The notes under the pieces are model-generated. The model did not search any database, was not told the origin of the DNA, and saw nothing but the letters and a program-made list of their open reading frames with translations. Source: Streptomyces sp. NBC_01689 (GTDB taxonomy: Bacteria > Actinomycetota > Actinomycetes > Streptomycetales > Streptomycetaceae). Taken from it: a DNA stretch of 64,000 bases. The first letter of the stretch is position 1. Each line of letters opens with the position of its first letter. The DNA is taken from NCBI RefSeq assembly GCF_036250675.1, contig NZ_CP109592.1, positions 5,518,001 to 5,582,000 of the forward strand, in the 5' to 3' direction. Positions 8,879-18,537 of the stretch are shown piece by piece. The position numbers and the translations under genes are program-made.

Positions 8879-9440
8879 CGGCCTGAACGGCCTCGTCCTC
8901 AGGCGCCGGACGGGCTGGGGGTGGGCGTGTGTGGTGTGGTGGCCGTCGGCCTCCGTGCCCCTGGGGGCTGCCGCCCCCGGACCCCCGCTTCGGCCTGGAC
9001 GGCCTTGTCCTCAAACGCCGGACGGGCTGGAGATGTGCGCCCGTGCCGGAAGGCGGGCGTCGGAGGGCGTGCTGCCGGGGTCCGTCCCCAGGTCCCCGCT
9101 GCCCTTGCCCTGGGGGCTGCCGCCCCCCGGCGCCCGTCGGCCTGAACGGCCTCGTCCTCAAACGCCGGACGGGCTGGAGATGTGCGCCCGTGCCGGAAGG
9201 CGGGCGTCGGAGGGCGTGCTGCCGGGGTCCGTCCCCAGGTCCCCGCTGCCCTTGCCCTGGGGGCTGCCGCCCCCAGACCCCCGCTTCGGCCTGAACGGCC
9301 TTGTCCTCAAGCGCCGGACGGGCTGAAATACCTGACCTTGCCGTCGGCCTTCGAGTGCGGCCTCGCATCCCCAGCCCGTACGCGACCTGTGAGCGCGGGC
9401 CCGCATCTCCAGCCCGTCCGGCGTTTGAGGACGAGCCCTT
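8879..9440. repeat. array of a dispersed intergenic repeat with tandem 147-bp period and an inverted copy
   Basis: A unit of about 40 bases, centred on GCCGGACGGGCTG and preceded by GGCCTCGTCCTCAAAC, occurs in forward orientation at 8879-8918, 8991-9030, 9138-9177 and 9287-9326. One inverted copy lies at 9410-9435. Positions 9007-9127 are repeated without a mismatch at 9154-9274 (121 bases, period 147). The same family recurs at 39580-39764. It fills the space downstream of the EamA gene, so it may act as a GC-rich terminator or be a mobile-type palindromic element; no encoded protein is visible. Confidence 0.85.
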
Positions 9441-9539
9441 CGGGCGAAGGCGGGGGTCCAGGGGGCGCAGCGCCCCTGGCGCGGGGACCGGAGACCGGGG
9501 GCCGATCCCGACGCTCGCTCAAACATCCCGCCCCCGATC

Positions 9540-9559
9540 AATGCAAGCACGCTTGATTG
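9540..9559. promoter_or_regulatory. candidate TetR-type operator of the carboxylase operon
   Basis: A dyad CAAGC-AC-GCTTG at 9544-9555 is flanked by an offset CAAT and ATTG pair. It lies about 80 bases upstream of the first gene of the operon that ends with a tetR gene. TetR proteins in such catabolic operons commonly bind palindromes of this size. The pairing of this site with that regulator is an inference. Confidence 0.45.
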
Positions 9560-9636
9560 TTTCTCCGCCCGCTGCCATGCTCCAGAACGCACCGCGCAGG
9601 ACCCCGCACACCGTCGTGCCCCGAGGGAGCGCCATC

Positions 9637-10446
9637 GTGTCCGACCCGTCGTCCGTGATCGACGATCTGCATCGGGAGAGCGAGGAACTCGACCTGCTGG
9701 TAGGCGGGTTGACCGAGGAGCGGTGGCGGCTCGCCACCCCGGCCCCGCGCTGGACCGTCGCCCACCAGATCGCCCACCTGGCCTGGACCGACCGTTCCGC
9801 GCTGCTCGCCGTGACCGACGCGGAGGCCTTCGCGAAGGAGGTCGAGAAGGCGATCGCCGCACCCGGCGGGTTCGTGGACGAGGGCGCCGACGAGGGCGCG
9901 GCCCGGCCGCCCGCCGAACTGCTCGCCGACTGGCGTTCGGGGCGCCGGGCGTTGGAGGGGTCCCTCCGCGCCGCCCCCGCCGGAACCCGTTTCCCCTGGT
10001 ACGGGCCGCCCATGTCGGCGGCCTCCGTGGCCACCGGCCGGCTGATGGAGACCTGGGCCCACGGGCAGGACGTGGCGGACGCGCTGGGGGTGACCCGCAC
10101 CCCCACGGACCGGCTCCGGCACGTGGTGCGGATCGGCGTGCGGGCACGGGACTTCGCCTTCGGGGTGCGCGGACTCACCCCGCCGGACGGCGAGTTCCGC
10201 GTCGAACTGGAGAGCGCCGCCGGGGAGTTGTGGACGTACGGACCCGAGGACGCGCCCCAGCGGGTCATCGGTCCCGCCCTCGACTTCTGTCTCCTGGTCA
10301 CCCAGCGCGCCCACCGCGCCGACCTCGCCGTACGCGCGCAGGGCCCCGACGCCGACCGCTGGCTGGACATCGCCCAGGCCTTCGCCGGGCCGCCGGGAGA
10401 CGGACGGCGGCCCGGGCGGGCGCGGACGCAGGAGCGGGGCCGGTGA
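9637..10446 (+). CDS. TIGR03084-type DinB-like metal-binding protein (maleylpyruvate isomerase-related)
   Basis: A 269-residue protein of the DinB/MDMPI four-helix family. The N-terminal helix region PRWTVAHQIAHLAWTDRSAL (about residues 36-55) and ETWAHGQDVADALG (about 138-151) carry the histidines expected to bind a divalent metal. Mycothiol-dependent maleylpyruvate isomerase belongs to the same superfamily, but the reaction here is not known. GTG at 9637 is chosen because GAGGGAG at 9623-9629 lies seven bases upstream. First gene of the catabolic operon; its stop overlaps the start of the AtuA gene by four bases. Confidence 0.8.
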   Translation: MSDPSSVIDDLHRESEELDLLVGGLTEERWRLATPAPRWTVAHQIAHLAWTDRSALLAVTDAEAFAKEVEKAIAAPGGFVDEGADEGAARPPAELLADWRSGRRALEGSLRAAPAGTRFPWYGPPMSAASVATGRLMETWAHGQDVADALGVTRTPTDRLRHVVRIGVRARDFAFGVRGLTPPDGEFRVELESAAGELWTYGPEDAPQRVIGPALDFCLLVTQRAHRADLAVRAQGPDADRWLDIAQAFAGPPGDGRRPGRARTQERGR

Positions 10447-12155
10447 GCGGCGGTCCCTCCTCCCCGGGCGCCCTGCGGATAGGCAACGCGTCCGGCTTCT
10501 ACGGCGACCGCTTCGACGCGATGCGCGAGATGCTCACCGGCGGGCCCCTGGACGTCCTCACCGGCGACTACCTCGCCGAGCTGACGATGCTCATCCTCGG
10601 CCGCGACCGTCTGAAGAACCCGGCGGGCGGCTACGCGCGCACCTTCCTGCGGCAGCTGGAGGAGTGCCTCGGCCTCGCACACGAGCGGGGCGTGCGCGTC
10701 GTGGCGAACGCGGGCGGCCTCAACCCCGCCGGACTCGCCGGCGCCGTGCGGGAGCTGGCCGAACGGCTGGGCGTCCCGGTGCGCGTCGCCCATGTCGAGG
10801 GGGACGACCTCACCGACCGCCACCCCGGCGCCCTCGCCGCGCACGCCTACCTCGGCGGCGCGGGGATCGCCGCCTGTCTGCGCGAGGGCGCGGACATCGT
10901 CGTGACCGGCCGGGTCACGGACGCCGCGCTGGTCACCGGGCCGGCCGTCGCGCACTTCGGCTGGGCCCCGGACGCGTACGACCGTCTCGCGGGTGCCGTC
11001 GTCGCCGGGCACGTCCTGGAGTGCGGCACCCAGGCGACCGGCGGCAACTACGCCTTCTTCGGCGACCACCCCGCGCGGCTGCTGCGCCGTCCCGGATTCC
11101 CGCTCGCCGAACTCCACGAGGACGGCACGAGCGTCATCACCAAGCACGACGGCACGGGCGGCGTCGTGGACGTCGGCACGGTCACCGCGCAACTCCTCTA
11201 CGAGACGTCCGGCGCCAGGTACGCGGGCCCCGACGTCACCGCCCGCCTCGACTCGGTGACGCTCTCCCAGGAGGGCCCCGACCGGGTGCGGATCTCGGGC
11301 GTCCGGGGCGAGGCGCCGCCGCCCACCCTCAAGGTCGGCCTGAACCGTCTCGGCGGCTTCCGCAACGAGGTCGTCTTCGTCCTGACCGGGCTCGACATCG
11401 AGACGAAGGCCGCGCTCGTACGGGACCAGATGGAGACCGCGTTCGACACGGCCAAGGCGCGCCCGGCGGAGGTGCGTTGGGAGCTCTCCCGGACCGACCG
11501 GGCGGACGCCCCCACCGAGGAGACCGCGAGCGCCCTGCTGCGTCTCGTCGTACGGGACCCCGGCCAGGACGCGGTCGGCCGCACGCTCGGCGGGGCGGCC
11601 GTCGAACTGGCCCTGGCGAGCTATCCCGGCTTCCATGTCCTGGCGCCGCCCGGAAAGGGCTCGCCGTACGGGGTGTTCGAGGACTCCCGCGTCCCCCAGG
11701 ACGCCGTGGAGCAGGTCGCGGTCCTCCCGGACGGGCGCCGGATCCCGGTGGCCCCGGCCCGCGACACCCTGGCAGTGGAACCGGCGCCGCGCCCCGCCCC
11801 GCCCGGGCCGCCGCCCGCCGGGCCGACGCGCCGCGCCCCCCTCGGACGGGTGGCCGGTGCCCGCAGCGGCGACAAGGGCGGCGACGCCAACGTGGGTGTC
11901 TGGGTCCGCACGGACGCCGCGTGGCGCTGGCTCGCCCACGAGCTGACCGTCGAACGGTTCCGGAGCCTGATCCCCGAGAGCGCCGGCCTCGACGTCGTCC
12001 GCCACGCGCTGCCCAACCTCCGCGCCCTCAACTTCGTCGTCCGGGGAATCCTCGGCGAGGGCGTCGCCGCCCAGCACCGCTTCGACCCCCAGGCCAAGGG
12101 CCTCGGCGAATGGCTCCGCTCCCGCCACCTGGACATACCGGAGGCACTCCTGTGA
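10443..12155 (+). CDS. acyclic terpene utilisation AtuA family protein (DUF1446)
   Basis: A 570-residue AtuA-like protein. The long N-terminal AtuA domain includes VVANAGGLNPAG near residue 85 and ATGGNYAFFGDH near 198. A Pro-rich linker near 445-460 leads to a compact C-terminal domain starting about 467 (RVAGARSGDKGGDANVGVW). In Pseudomonas AtuA is encoded with geranyl-CoA carboxylase, and its exact role there is unsettled. Here it again sits directly before carboxylase beta and alpha genes, which supports a shared pathway for a branched or terpenoid acyl-CoA. GTG start within a GTGA overlap. Confidence 0.85.
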   Translation: MSGGPSSPGALRIGNASGFYGDRFDAMREMLTGGPLDVLTGDYLAELTMLILGRDRLKNPAGGYARTFLRQLEECLGLAHERGVRVVANAGGLNPAGLAGAVRELAERLGVPVRVAHVEGDDLTDRHPGALAAHAYLGGAGIAACLREGADIVVTGRVTDAALVTGPAVAHFGWAPDAYDRLAGAVVAGHVLECGTQATGGNYAFFGDHPARLLRRPGFPLAELHEDGTSVITKHDGTGGVVDVGTVTAQLLYETSGARYAGPDVTARLDSVTLSQEGPDRVRISGVRGEAPPPTLKVGLNRLGGFRNEVVFVLTGLDIETKAALVRDQMETAFDTAKARPAEVRWELSRTDRADAPTEETASALLRLVVRDPGQDAVGRTLGGAAVELALASYPGFHVLAPPGKGSPYGVFEDSRVPQDAVEQVAVLPDGRRIPVAPARDTLAVEPAPRPAPPGPPPAGPTRRAPLGRVAGARSGDKGGDANVGVWVRTDAAWRWLAHELTVERFRSLIPESAGLDVVRHALPNLRALNFVVRGILGEGVAAQHRFDPQAKGLGEWLRSRHLDIPEALL

Positions 12156-13759
12156 CCGTCCTCGCGTCCTCCCTGGACGCCAGCAGCCCTGAACACACCG
12201 CCCACCGCGAGGCGATGCTCGAAAAGCTCGCCGCGCTGGACACCGAGCACGCCAAGGCGCTCGCGGGCGGCGGCGAGAAGTACGTCGCCCGGCACCGGGA
12301 GCGCGGCAAGCTGCTCGCCCGTGAACGCATCGAGCTGCTGCTCGACCCCGACACCCCCTTCCTGGAGCTGTCGCCGCTGGCGGCCTGGGGAAGCGACGCC
12401 CCCGCGTACACGGTGGGCGCCTCGCTCGTCACCGGGATCGGGGTGGTCGAGGGCGTCGAGTGCCTGATCACCGCCAACGACCCGACGGTGCGCGGCGGTG
12501 CCAGCAACCCGTGGAGCCTGAGGAAGGCGCTGCGGGCCAACGACATCGCCCTCGCCAACCGGCTGCCCTGCATCAGCCTGGTCGAGTCGGGCGGCGCCGA
12601 CCTGCCGTCGCAGAAGGAGATCTTCATCCCCGGGGGCGCGATCTTCCGCGACCTGACCCGGCTGTCGGCGGCGGGCATCCCGACCGTGGCCGTGGTCTTC
12701 GGGAACTCGACCGCGGGCGGCGCGTACGTCCCGGGCATGTCCGACCACGTGATCATGGTGAAGGAGCGGGCGAAGGTCTTCCTGGGCGGTCCGCCGCTGG
12801 TGAAGATGGCCACCGGCGAGGAGAGCGACGACGAGTCCCTCGGCGGCGCCGAGATGCACGCGCGGGTGTCGGGTCTCGCGGACCACTTCGCCGTCGACGA
12901 GCGGGACGCGCTCCGGCAGGCCCGCCGCGTCGTCGCCCGGCTCAACCACCGCAAGGCGTACCCCGACCCGGGACCGGCGGCCCCTCCCGTGCACGACGAG
13001 GAGGAGCTGCTGGGGATCGTGCCCGGCGACCTCAAGCACCCCTTCGACCCGCGCGAGGTCATCGCCCGGATCGTCGACGGCTCGGACTTCGACGAGTTCA
13101 AGCCCCTTTACGGGACCAGCCTCACCACGGGCTGGGCGACGCTGCACGGCTACCCCGTCGGGATACTGGCCAACGCCCAGGGCGTGCTCTTCAGCGCCGA
13201 GTCGCAGAAGGCCGCCCAGTTCATCCAGCTCGCCAACCAGCGCGACATCCCCCTCCTCTTCCTGCACAACACCACCGGCTACATGGTCGGCAGGGAGTAC
13301 GAGCAGGGCGGCATCATCAAGCACGGCGCGATGATGATCAACGCGGTGAGCAACAGCCGGGTCCCCCACCTGTCCGTCCTGATGGGCGCCTCCTACGGAG
13401 CCGGTCACTACGGCATGTGCGGTCGCGCCTACGACCCGCGCTTCCTGTTCGCCTGGCCGAGCGCCAAGTCCGCCGTCATGGGCCCCCAGCAGCTCGCCGG
13501 CGTCCTGTCCATCGTCGCCCGGCAGTCCGCGGCGGCCAAGGGCCGTCCGTACGACGACGAGGCCGACGCCGCCCTGCGCGCCATGGTGGAGCAGCAGATC
13601 GAGTCGGAGTCCCTGCCGATGTTCCTGTCCGGGCGGCTGTACGACGACGGGGTGATCGACCCCCGTGACACCCGCACCGTCCTCGGCCTGTGCCTGTCCG
13701 CGATCCACACCGCGCCCTTCGAGGGCGCGCGCGGCGGCTTCGGCGTCTTCCGGATGTGA
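12152..13759 (+). CDS. acyl-CoA carboxylase, carboxyltransferase (beta) subunit
   Basis: A 535-residue biotin-dependent carboxyltransferase with two crotonase-fold halves. It transfers CO2 from carboxybiotin to an acyl-CoA. Typical elements are GGASNPWSLRKALRAND near residue 112, AGGAYVPGMSDH near 189, FLGGPPLVKMATGEE near 210, NTTGYMVGREYEQGG near 371 and GASYGAGHYGMCGRAYDPRF near 412. The pattern is closest to methylcrotonyl/geranyl-CoA carboxylases, judging by these motifs and the AtuA neighbour. The GTG start has GGAGG at 12140-12144, and the gene overlaps the AtuA stop. Works with the alpha subunit encoded next. Confidence 0.9.
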   Translation: MTVLASSLDASSPEHTAHREAMLEKLAALDTEHAKALAGGGEKYVARHRERGKLLARERIELLLDPDTPFLELSPLAAWGSDAPAYTVGASLVTGIGVVEGVECLITANDPTVRGGASNPWSLRKALRANDIALANRLPCISLVESGGADLPSQKEIFIPGGAIFRDLTRLSAAGIPTVAVVFGNSTAGGAYVPGMSDHVIMVKERAKVFLGGPPLVKMATGEESDDESLGGAEMHARVSGLADHFAVDERDALRQARRVVARLNHRKAYPDPGPAAPPVHDEEELLGIVPGDLKHPFDPREVIARIVDGSDFDEFKPLYGTSLTTGWATLHGYPVGILANAQGVLFSAESQKAAQFIQLANQRDIPLLFLHNTTGYMVGREYEQGGIIKHGAMMINAVSNSRVPHLSVLMGASYGAGHYGMCGRAYDPRFLFAWPSAKSAVMGPQQLAGVLSIVARQSAAAKGRPYDDEADAALRAMVEQQIESESLPMFLSGRLYDDGVIDPRDTRTVLGLCLSAIHTAPFEGARGGFGVFRM

Positions 13760-13770
13760 GGTCCCACACC

Positions 13771-15687
13771 ATGATCAGTTCGATACTCGTGGCCAATCGC
13801 GGGGAGATCGCCTGCCGGGTCTTCCGCACCTGCCGGGCGGCCGGGATCCGGACCGTCGCCGTGCACTCGGACGCCGACGAGGACGCCCTGCACGTACGGG
13901 AGGCGGACGCGGCGGTGCGGCTGCCGGGCGTGACACCCGCGCAGACCTACCTCCGCGCCGACCTGGTCGTGAAGGCGGCCCTGGACGCCGGAGCGGACGC
14001 CGTCCACCCCGGGTACGGCTTCCTCTCCGAGAACGCGGACTTCGCGCGCGCCGTCCTCGACGCGGGCCTGGTCTGGATCGGGCCGCCGCCCGAGGCGATC
14101 GAGGCGATGGCGTCCAAGACCCGCGCCAAGAAACTGATGGGTCTCGCCCCCCTGGTCGAGGTCACCGAGGACGACCTCCCGGTGCTGGTCAAGGCGGCCG
14201 CGGGCGGCGGCGGGCGCGGGATGCGGATCGTGCGCGAACTGGCCGCTCTGGAGACGGAGCTGGAGGCGGCGCGGGCCGAGGCGCTGAGCGCGTTCGGCGA
14301 CGGCGAGGTCTTCGTCGAGCCGTACGTGGAGGGCGGCCGCCACGTCGAGGTGCAGATCCTCGCCGACACGCACGGCACGGTCTGGACGCTCGGGACGCGC
14401 GACTGCTCGCTCCAGCGCCGCCACCAGAAGGTGATCGAGGAGGCCCCGGCCCCCGGGCTCGGGCAGCGGCTCACCGACACGCTGTACGACCTTTCGGTGC
14501 GCGCCGCCCGCGCCGTCGACTACGTGGGCGCCGGGACCGTCGAGTTCCTGATCGCGGACGGCACCGCCCACTTCCTGGAGATGAACACCCGTCTCCAGGT
14601 CGAACACCCCGTCACCGAGGCGGTCTTCGGGATCGACCTGGTCGCGCTGCAGATCCAGGTCGCCGAGGGCGCCGCGCTCGACGACGCCCCGCCCCCCGCC
14701 CGCGGGCACGCGGTCGAGGCCCGCCTGTACGCCGAGGACCCCGCGAACGCGTGGGCCCCGCAGACCGGCACCCTGCACCGCCTCGCCGTACCGGACTCCG
14801 TCCGTCTGGACACCGGCTACGGGGACGGCGACCGGATCGGCGTGCACTACGACCCGATGCTCGCCAAGGCCGTCGCCCACGCCGCCACCCGCGTGGGGGC
14901 CCTGCGCGCGCTGTCGGGCGCCCTGGAGCGGGCGGAGATCCACGGCCCGGTCACCAACCGGGATCTGCTCGTCCGCTCCCTGCGGCACCCCGAGTTCACC
15001 GAGGGCCGCATGGACACCGGGTTCTACGACCGTCACCTCGCCACGCTCACGCCGCCCGCCGCGGACCCGTACGCGCCGCTGGCCGCCGCCCTCGCCGCCG
15101 CGCACGGCCGTTCCCGGTTCGGCGGCTGGCGCAACCTGCCCTCTCAGCCGCAGATCAGGCGCTACCTCGTGGCGGGAGAGGAACACGAGGTCCACTACCG
15201 GCACACCCGGGAGGGGCTCTCCGCCGACGGGGTGCGCGTGGTGCGCGCCGACGCGGATCTCGTCGTGCTCGAAGTGGACGGCGTGCGGAAGCGGTTCCGG
15301 GTCGCCCGCCACGGCGACCAGGTCCACGTGAACTCCACCGTGCTCACCGCGCTGCCCCGCTTCCCCGACCCCACCGCCGACCACGCCCCCGGGTCCCTGC
15401 TCGCGCCGATGCCCGGCACCGTGGTCCGGGTGGCCGAGGGCCTCGCCGAAGGGGTCCGGGTGGAGGCCGGCCGGCCCCTGCTCTGGCTGGAGGCGATGAA
15501 GATGGAACACAAGATCTCCGCCCCGGCCGACGGCACCCTCACCGCGCTCCACGTGGCCCCCGGCCGGCAGGTGGAGATGGGGGCCCTGCTGGCGGTCGTG
15601 GACGACGACGTGCCCGGACAGGAGCCGCGGGCGACCCCGCGTTCCGCCCGACCGACCCGCACCTTCCGTACTCAGGAGGCCCCATGA
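13771..15687 (+). CDS. acyl-CoA carboxylase, biotin carboxylase/biotin carrier (alpha) subunit
   Basis: A 638-residue alpha subunit. The biotin carboxylase half has the ATP-grasp glycine loop KAAAGGGGRGM near residue 145 and the catalytic stretch EMNTRLQVEHPV near 270. The C-terminal biotinyl domain has EAMKMEH, with the biotin-accepting Lys at about residue 577. Using ATP and bicarbonate, it charges biotin for the beta subunit. Between the ATP-grasp lid helix (KTRAKKLMG) and the glycine loop the sequence is about 20-25 residues shorter than E. coli biotin carboxylase. ATG at 13771 follows the beta gene by 11 bases and has GTGAGG upstream. Confidence 0.92.
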   Translation: MISSILVANRGEIACRVFRTCRAAGIRTVAVHSDADEDALHVREADAAVRLPGVTPAQTYLRADLVVKAALDAGADAVHPGYGFLSENADFARAVLDAGLVWIGPPPEAIEAMASKTRAKKLMGLAPLVEVTEDDLPVLVKAAAGGGGRGMRIVRELAALETELEAARAEALSAFGDGEVFVEPYVEGGRHVEVQILADTHGTVWTLGTRDCSLQRRHQKVIEEAPAPGLGQRLTDTLYDLSVRAARAVDYVGAGTVEFLIADGTAHFLEMNTRLQVEHPVTEAVFGIDLVALQIQVAEGAALDDAPPPARGHAVEARLYAEDPANAWAPQTGTLHRLAVPDSVRLDTGYGDGDRIGVHYDPMLAKAVAHAATRVGALRALSGALERAEIHGPVTNRDLLVRSLRHPEFTEGRMDTGFYDRHLATLTPPAADPYAPLAAALAAAHGRSRFGGWRNLPSQPQIRRYLVAGEEHEVHYRHTREGLSADGVRVVRADADLVVLEVDGVRKRFRVARHGDQVHVNSTVLTALPRFPDPTADHAPGSLLAPMPGTVVRVAEGLAEGVRVEAGRPLLWLEAMKMEHKISAPADGTLTALHVAPGRQVEMGALLAVVDDDVPGQEPRATPRSARPTRTFRTQEAP

Positions 15688-16844
15688 GCCCCGTGACAGA
15701 GACCGAAGAGCACACCGCCCTGCGCGCCGCCGTCGCCGCCCTCGGCAGGCGGTACGGCCGCGAGTACCTGACCGACGCCATCCGCGAGGGCCGCCATCCC
15801 ACCGAGCTGTGGTCCGAGGCGGCCAAACTCGGCTACCTGGGCGTGAACCTGCCGGAGGCCTACGGCGGCGGAGGCGGCGGCATCGCCGAACTCTCCCTGG
15901 TACTGGAGGAATTGGGAGCTGCGGGTTGTCCGCTGCTCATGATGGTGGTGTCGCCCGCGATCTGCGGGACCGTCATCGCCCGCTTCGGCACGGAGGAACA
16001 GAAGCGCGCCTGGCTGCCCGGACTCGCCGACGGCACCCGCACCATGGCCTTCGGCATCACCGAACCCGACGCCGGCTCCAACTCGCACCGGATCACCACC
16101 ACGGCCCGTCGGGACGGCGCGGACTGGCTGCTGACCGGCCGCAAGGTGTTCATCTCCGGTGTCGACATCGCCGACGCCACCCTCGTCGTCGGCCGTACGG
16201 AGGACGCCCGCACCGGCAGCCTCAAGCCCTGCCTGTTCATCGTCCCGCGGGACGCGGAGGGGTTCGGCCGGCGGCAGATCGACATGGAACTCCAGAGCGC
16301 GGAGAAGCAGTTCGAGCTGACCCTCGACGACGTGCGGCTGCCCGCCGGGGCACTCGTCGGCGACGAGGACGCGGGCCTGCTGCAGCTCTTCGCCGGGCTC
16401 AACCCGGAGCGGGTGATGACGGCCGCGTTCGCGATCGGCATGGGCCGCTTCGCGCTCTCCCGGGCCGTCGAGTACGCCCGTGAACGCACCGTCTGGAAGG
16501 CCCCCATCGGCGCCCACCAGGCCGTCGCCCACCCGCTCGCCCAGGCCCACATAGAGCTCGAACTCGCCCGCCTGATGATGCAGAAGGCGGCCTTCCTCTA
16601 CGACTCCGGGGACGACGTCGCCGCCGGGGAGGCCGCCAACATGGCCAAGTACGCGGCCGGCGAGGCCTGTGTGAAGGCGGTCGACCAGGCCGTGCACACC
16701 CTCGGCGGCAACGGGCTCACCCGCGAGTTCGGCCTCGCCTCGCTGATCACCGCCTCCCGGGTGGCCCGTATCGCCCCGGTCAGCAGGGAGATGATCCTCA
16801 ACTACGTCTCCCACCAGAGCCTGGGCCTGCCCAAGTCGTACTGA
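15684..16844 (+). CDS. acyl-CoA dehydrogenase
   Basis: A 386-residue flavin acyl-CoA dehydrogenase, full length with N-terminal helical, middle beta (GITEPDAGSNSH near residue 130) and C-terminal helical domains (HTLGGNGLTREFGL near 345). It would introduce a 2,3-double bond in the acyl-CoA of this pathway and pass electrons to ETF. The usual C-terminal catalytic YEGT motif is replaced by APVSREMILN, a pattern seen in a subgroup of actinobacterial enzymes, so the base may be elsewhere. ATG at 15684 overlaps the carboxylase stop and has GGAGG four bases upstream. Confidence 0.9.
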   Translation: MSPVTETEEHTALRAAVAALGRRYGREYLTDAIREGRHPTELWSEAAKLGYLGVNLPEAYGGGGGGIAELSLVLEELGAAGCPLLMMVVSPAICGTVIARFGTEEQKRAWLPGLADGTRTMAFGITEPDAGSNSHRITTTARRDGADWLLTGRKVFISGVDIADATLVVGRTEDARTGSLKPCLFIVPRDAEGFGRRQIDMELQSAEKQFELTLDDVRLPAGALVGDEDAGLLQLFAGLNPERVMTAAFAIGMGRFALSRAVEYARERTVWKAPIGAHQAVAHPLAQAHIELELARLMMQKAAFLYDSGDDVAAGEAANMAKYAAGEACVKAVDQAVHTLGGNGLTREFGLASLITASRVARIAPVSREMILNYVSHQSLGLPKSY

Positions 16845-16852
16845 GCGCCGCA

Positions 16853-16882
16853 CCGGCGGGCCGCCGAGAGGAGGCCCGCCGG
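16853..16882 (+). terminator. GC-rich hairpin inside the operon
   Basis: Ten-base arms CCGGCGGGCC (16853-16862) and GGCCCGCCGG (16873-16882) pair perfectly around a ten-base loop, eight bases after the dehydrogenase stop. There is no T-run. It could act as a terminator, or as a partial terminator lowering expression of the ligase, hydratase and TetR genes downstream. Confidence 0.5.
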
Positions 16883-16971
16883 GCGGCCGCACCACCCGGG
16901 CGCCACCGGCGGGTTCCCCCGCCGGGCCGCCCACCGGCCAGTCCTACCCGCGAGCCGCTCCAGGAGGACCC

Positions 16972-18537
16972 GTGTTCCGCAGCGAGTACGCCGACGTCCC
17001 GGCCGTCGAGGAACCCATCCACGAGGCCGTCCTCGGCCGCGCCGCCGAGCGCGGGGACACACCCGCGCTGGTCGACGGCGTCGACGGCACCACCCTCACC
17101 TACGGCCAACTGGACCAGTTCCACCGGCGGCTGGCCGCCGCGTTCGCCGACGCCGGCGTCCGCAAGGGCGACGTGCTCGCCCTGCACAGCCCCAACACCA
17201 TCGCGTTCCCGACGGTGTTCTACGGCGCCACCCGCGCGGGGGCGTCGGTCACCACCGTGCACCCGCTCGCCACCGCCGAGGAGTTCGCCAAGCAGCTGCG
17301 GGACAGTGCCACGGCCTGGATCGTCACCGTCTCGCCCCTGCTGGAGACGGCCCGGCAGGCCGCGGAACTCGCCGGCGGGATACGGGAGATCTTCGTCTGC
17401 GACACCGCGCCGGGGCACCGGTCGCTGATCGACCTGCTCGGCTCGACCGCCCCCGAGCCGCGGGTCGACATCGACCCCGTGACGGACATCGCGGCCCTCC
17501 CGTACTCCTCCGGGACCACCGGCACGCCCAAGGGCGTGATGCTCACCCACCGGTCCGTCGCCACCAACCTGGCGCAGGTGGCGCGCTCGGTGCCGATGGA
17601 CGAGGGGGAACGCATCCTCGCGGTGCTGCCCTTCTTCCACATCTACGGGCTGACGGCCCTGATGAACGCGCCGCTGCGGCAGGGCGCCACCGTCGTGGTG
17701 CTGCCGCGCTTCGACCTCGACACCTTCCTCACGGCCATCGAACGGCACCGCATCACCGGCCTGTTCGTGGCCCCGCCGATCGTGCTCGCGCTGGCCAAGC
17801 ACCCGGCCGTCGAGGGCTACGACCTGTCGTCCCTGAAGTACGTGATCTCCTCCGCCGCGCCCCTGGACGCCCGGCTCGCCCTGGCCTGCGCCGAGCGGCT
17901 CGGCATCCCGCCCATCGGCCAGGGCTACGGCATGACGGAACTCTCCCCGTGCACCCACCTGGTACCGCTGGACGCCGCCGACGCGCCCCCGGGAACGGTG
18001 GGCAGGCTCGTCGCGGGCACCGAGATGCGGATCCTCTCCCTCGACGACCCGGGCAGGGAACTCGGCGTCGGCGAGGCCGGGGAGATCGTCATCCGCGGCC
18101 CCCAGGTGATGAAGGGCTACCTGGGACGCCCCGACGCCACCGCCGAGATGATCGAGACGGACGGCTGGCTGCACACCGGGGACGTCGGGTACGTGGACGC
18201 GGACGGCTGGCTGTTCGTCGTCGACCGGGTCAAGGAACTCATCAAGTACAAGGGCTTCCAGGTCGCGCCCGCCGAACTGGAGGCACTGCTGCTGACCCAC
18301 CCGGGCATCGCGGACGCCGCCGTGGTCGGGGTCTACAACGACGACAACAACGAGGTCCCGCACGCCCACGTGGTGCGTCAGCGCTCCGCCACCGAGCTGT
18401 CCGAGGGAGAGGTCATGATGTACGTCGCCGAGCGCGTCGCCCCGTACAAACGGGTCCGAGCGGTCACCTTCGTCGACGAGGTGCCCCGGGCCGCCTCGGG
18501 GAAGATCCTGCGCAGGGAACTGCGGGGCCGGTCGTGA
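16972..18537 (+). CDS. 4-coumarate-CoA-ligase-like AMP-forming acyl-CoA synthetase
   Basis: A 521-residue adenylate-forming enzyme. It has the ATP loop YSSGTTGTPKGVMLTH near residue 178, GYGMTE near 320, HTGDVGYVD near 400, the hinge DRVKELIKYKG near 418 and the catalytic SGK at Lys511. It converts an aryl or acyl acid to its CoA thioester via an acyl-adenylate. From memory, S. coelicolor has a characterised cinnamate/4-coumarate CoA ligase of nearly this length in the equivalent chromosomal place, which supports an aromatic substrate, but identity was not computed. GTG start with AGGAGG seven bases upstream, coupled to the hydratase gene. Confidence 0.85.
   Translation: MFRSEYADVPAVEEPIHEAVLGRAAERGDTPALVDGVDGTTLTYGQLDQFHRRLAAAFADAGVRKGDVLALHSPNTIAFPTVFYGATRAGASVTTVHPLATAEEFAKQLRDSATAWIVTVSPLLETARQAAELAGGIREIFVCDTAPGHRSLIDLLGSTAPEPRVDIDPVTDIAALPYSSGTTGTPKGVMLTHRSVATNLAQVARSVPMDEGERILAVLPFFHIYGLTALMNAPLRQGATVVVLPRFDLDTFLTAIERHRITGLFVAPPIVLALAKHPAVEGYDLSSLKYVISSAAPLDARLALACAERLGIPPIGQGYGMTELSPCTHLVPLDAADAPPGTVGRLVAGTEMRILSLDDPGRELGVGEAGEIVIRGPQVMKGYLGRPDATAEMIETDGWLHTGDVGYVDADGWLFVVDRVKELIKYKGFQVAPAELEALLLTHPGIADAAVVGVYNDDNNEVPHAHVVRQRSATELSEGEVMMYVAERVAPYKRVRAVTFVDEVPRAASGKILRRELRGRS

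Larger units (their letters stand above)
8832..9636. other. long intergenic region with repeat array and operon promoter
   Basis: There is no credible gene in these 805 bases. They hold the five-unit repeat array at 8879-9440 and then the promoter region of the carboxylase operon, with a CAAGC/GCTTG dyad at 9544-9555. Open frames crossing the region are repeat-derived and change frame between copies. Confidence 0.7.
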
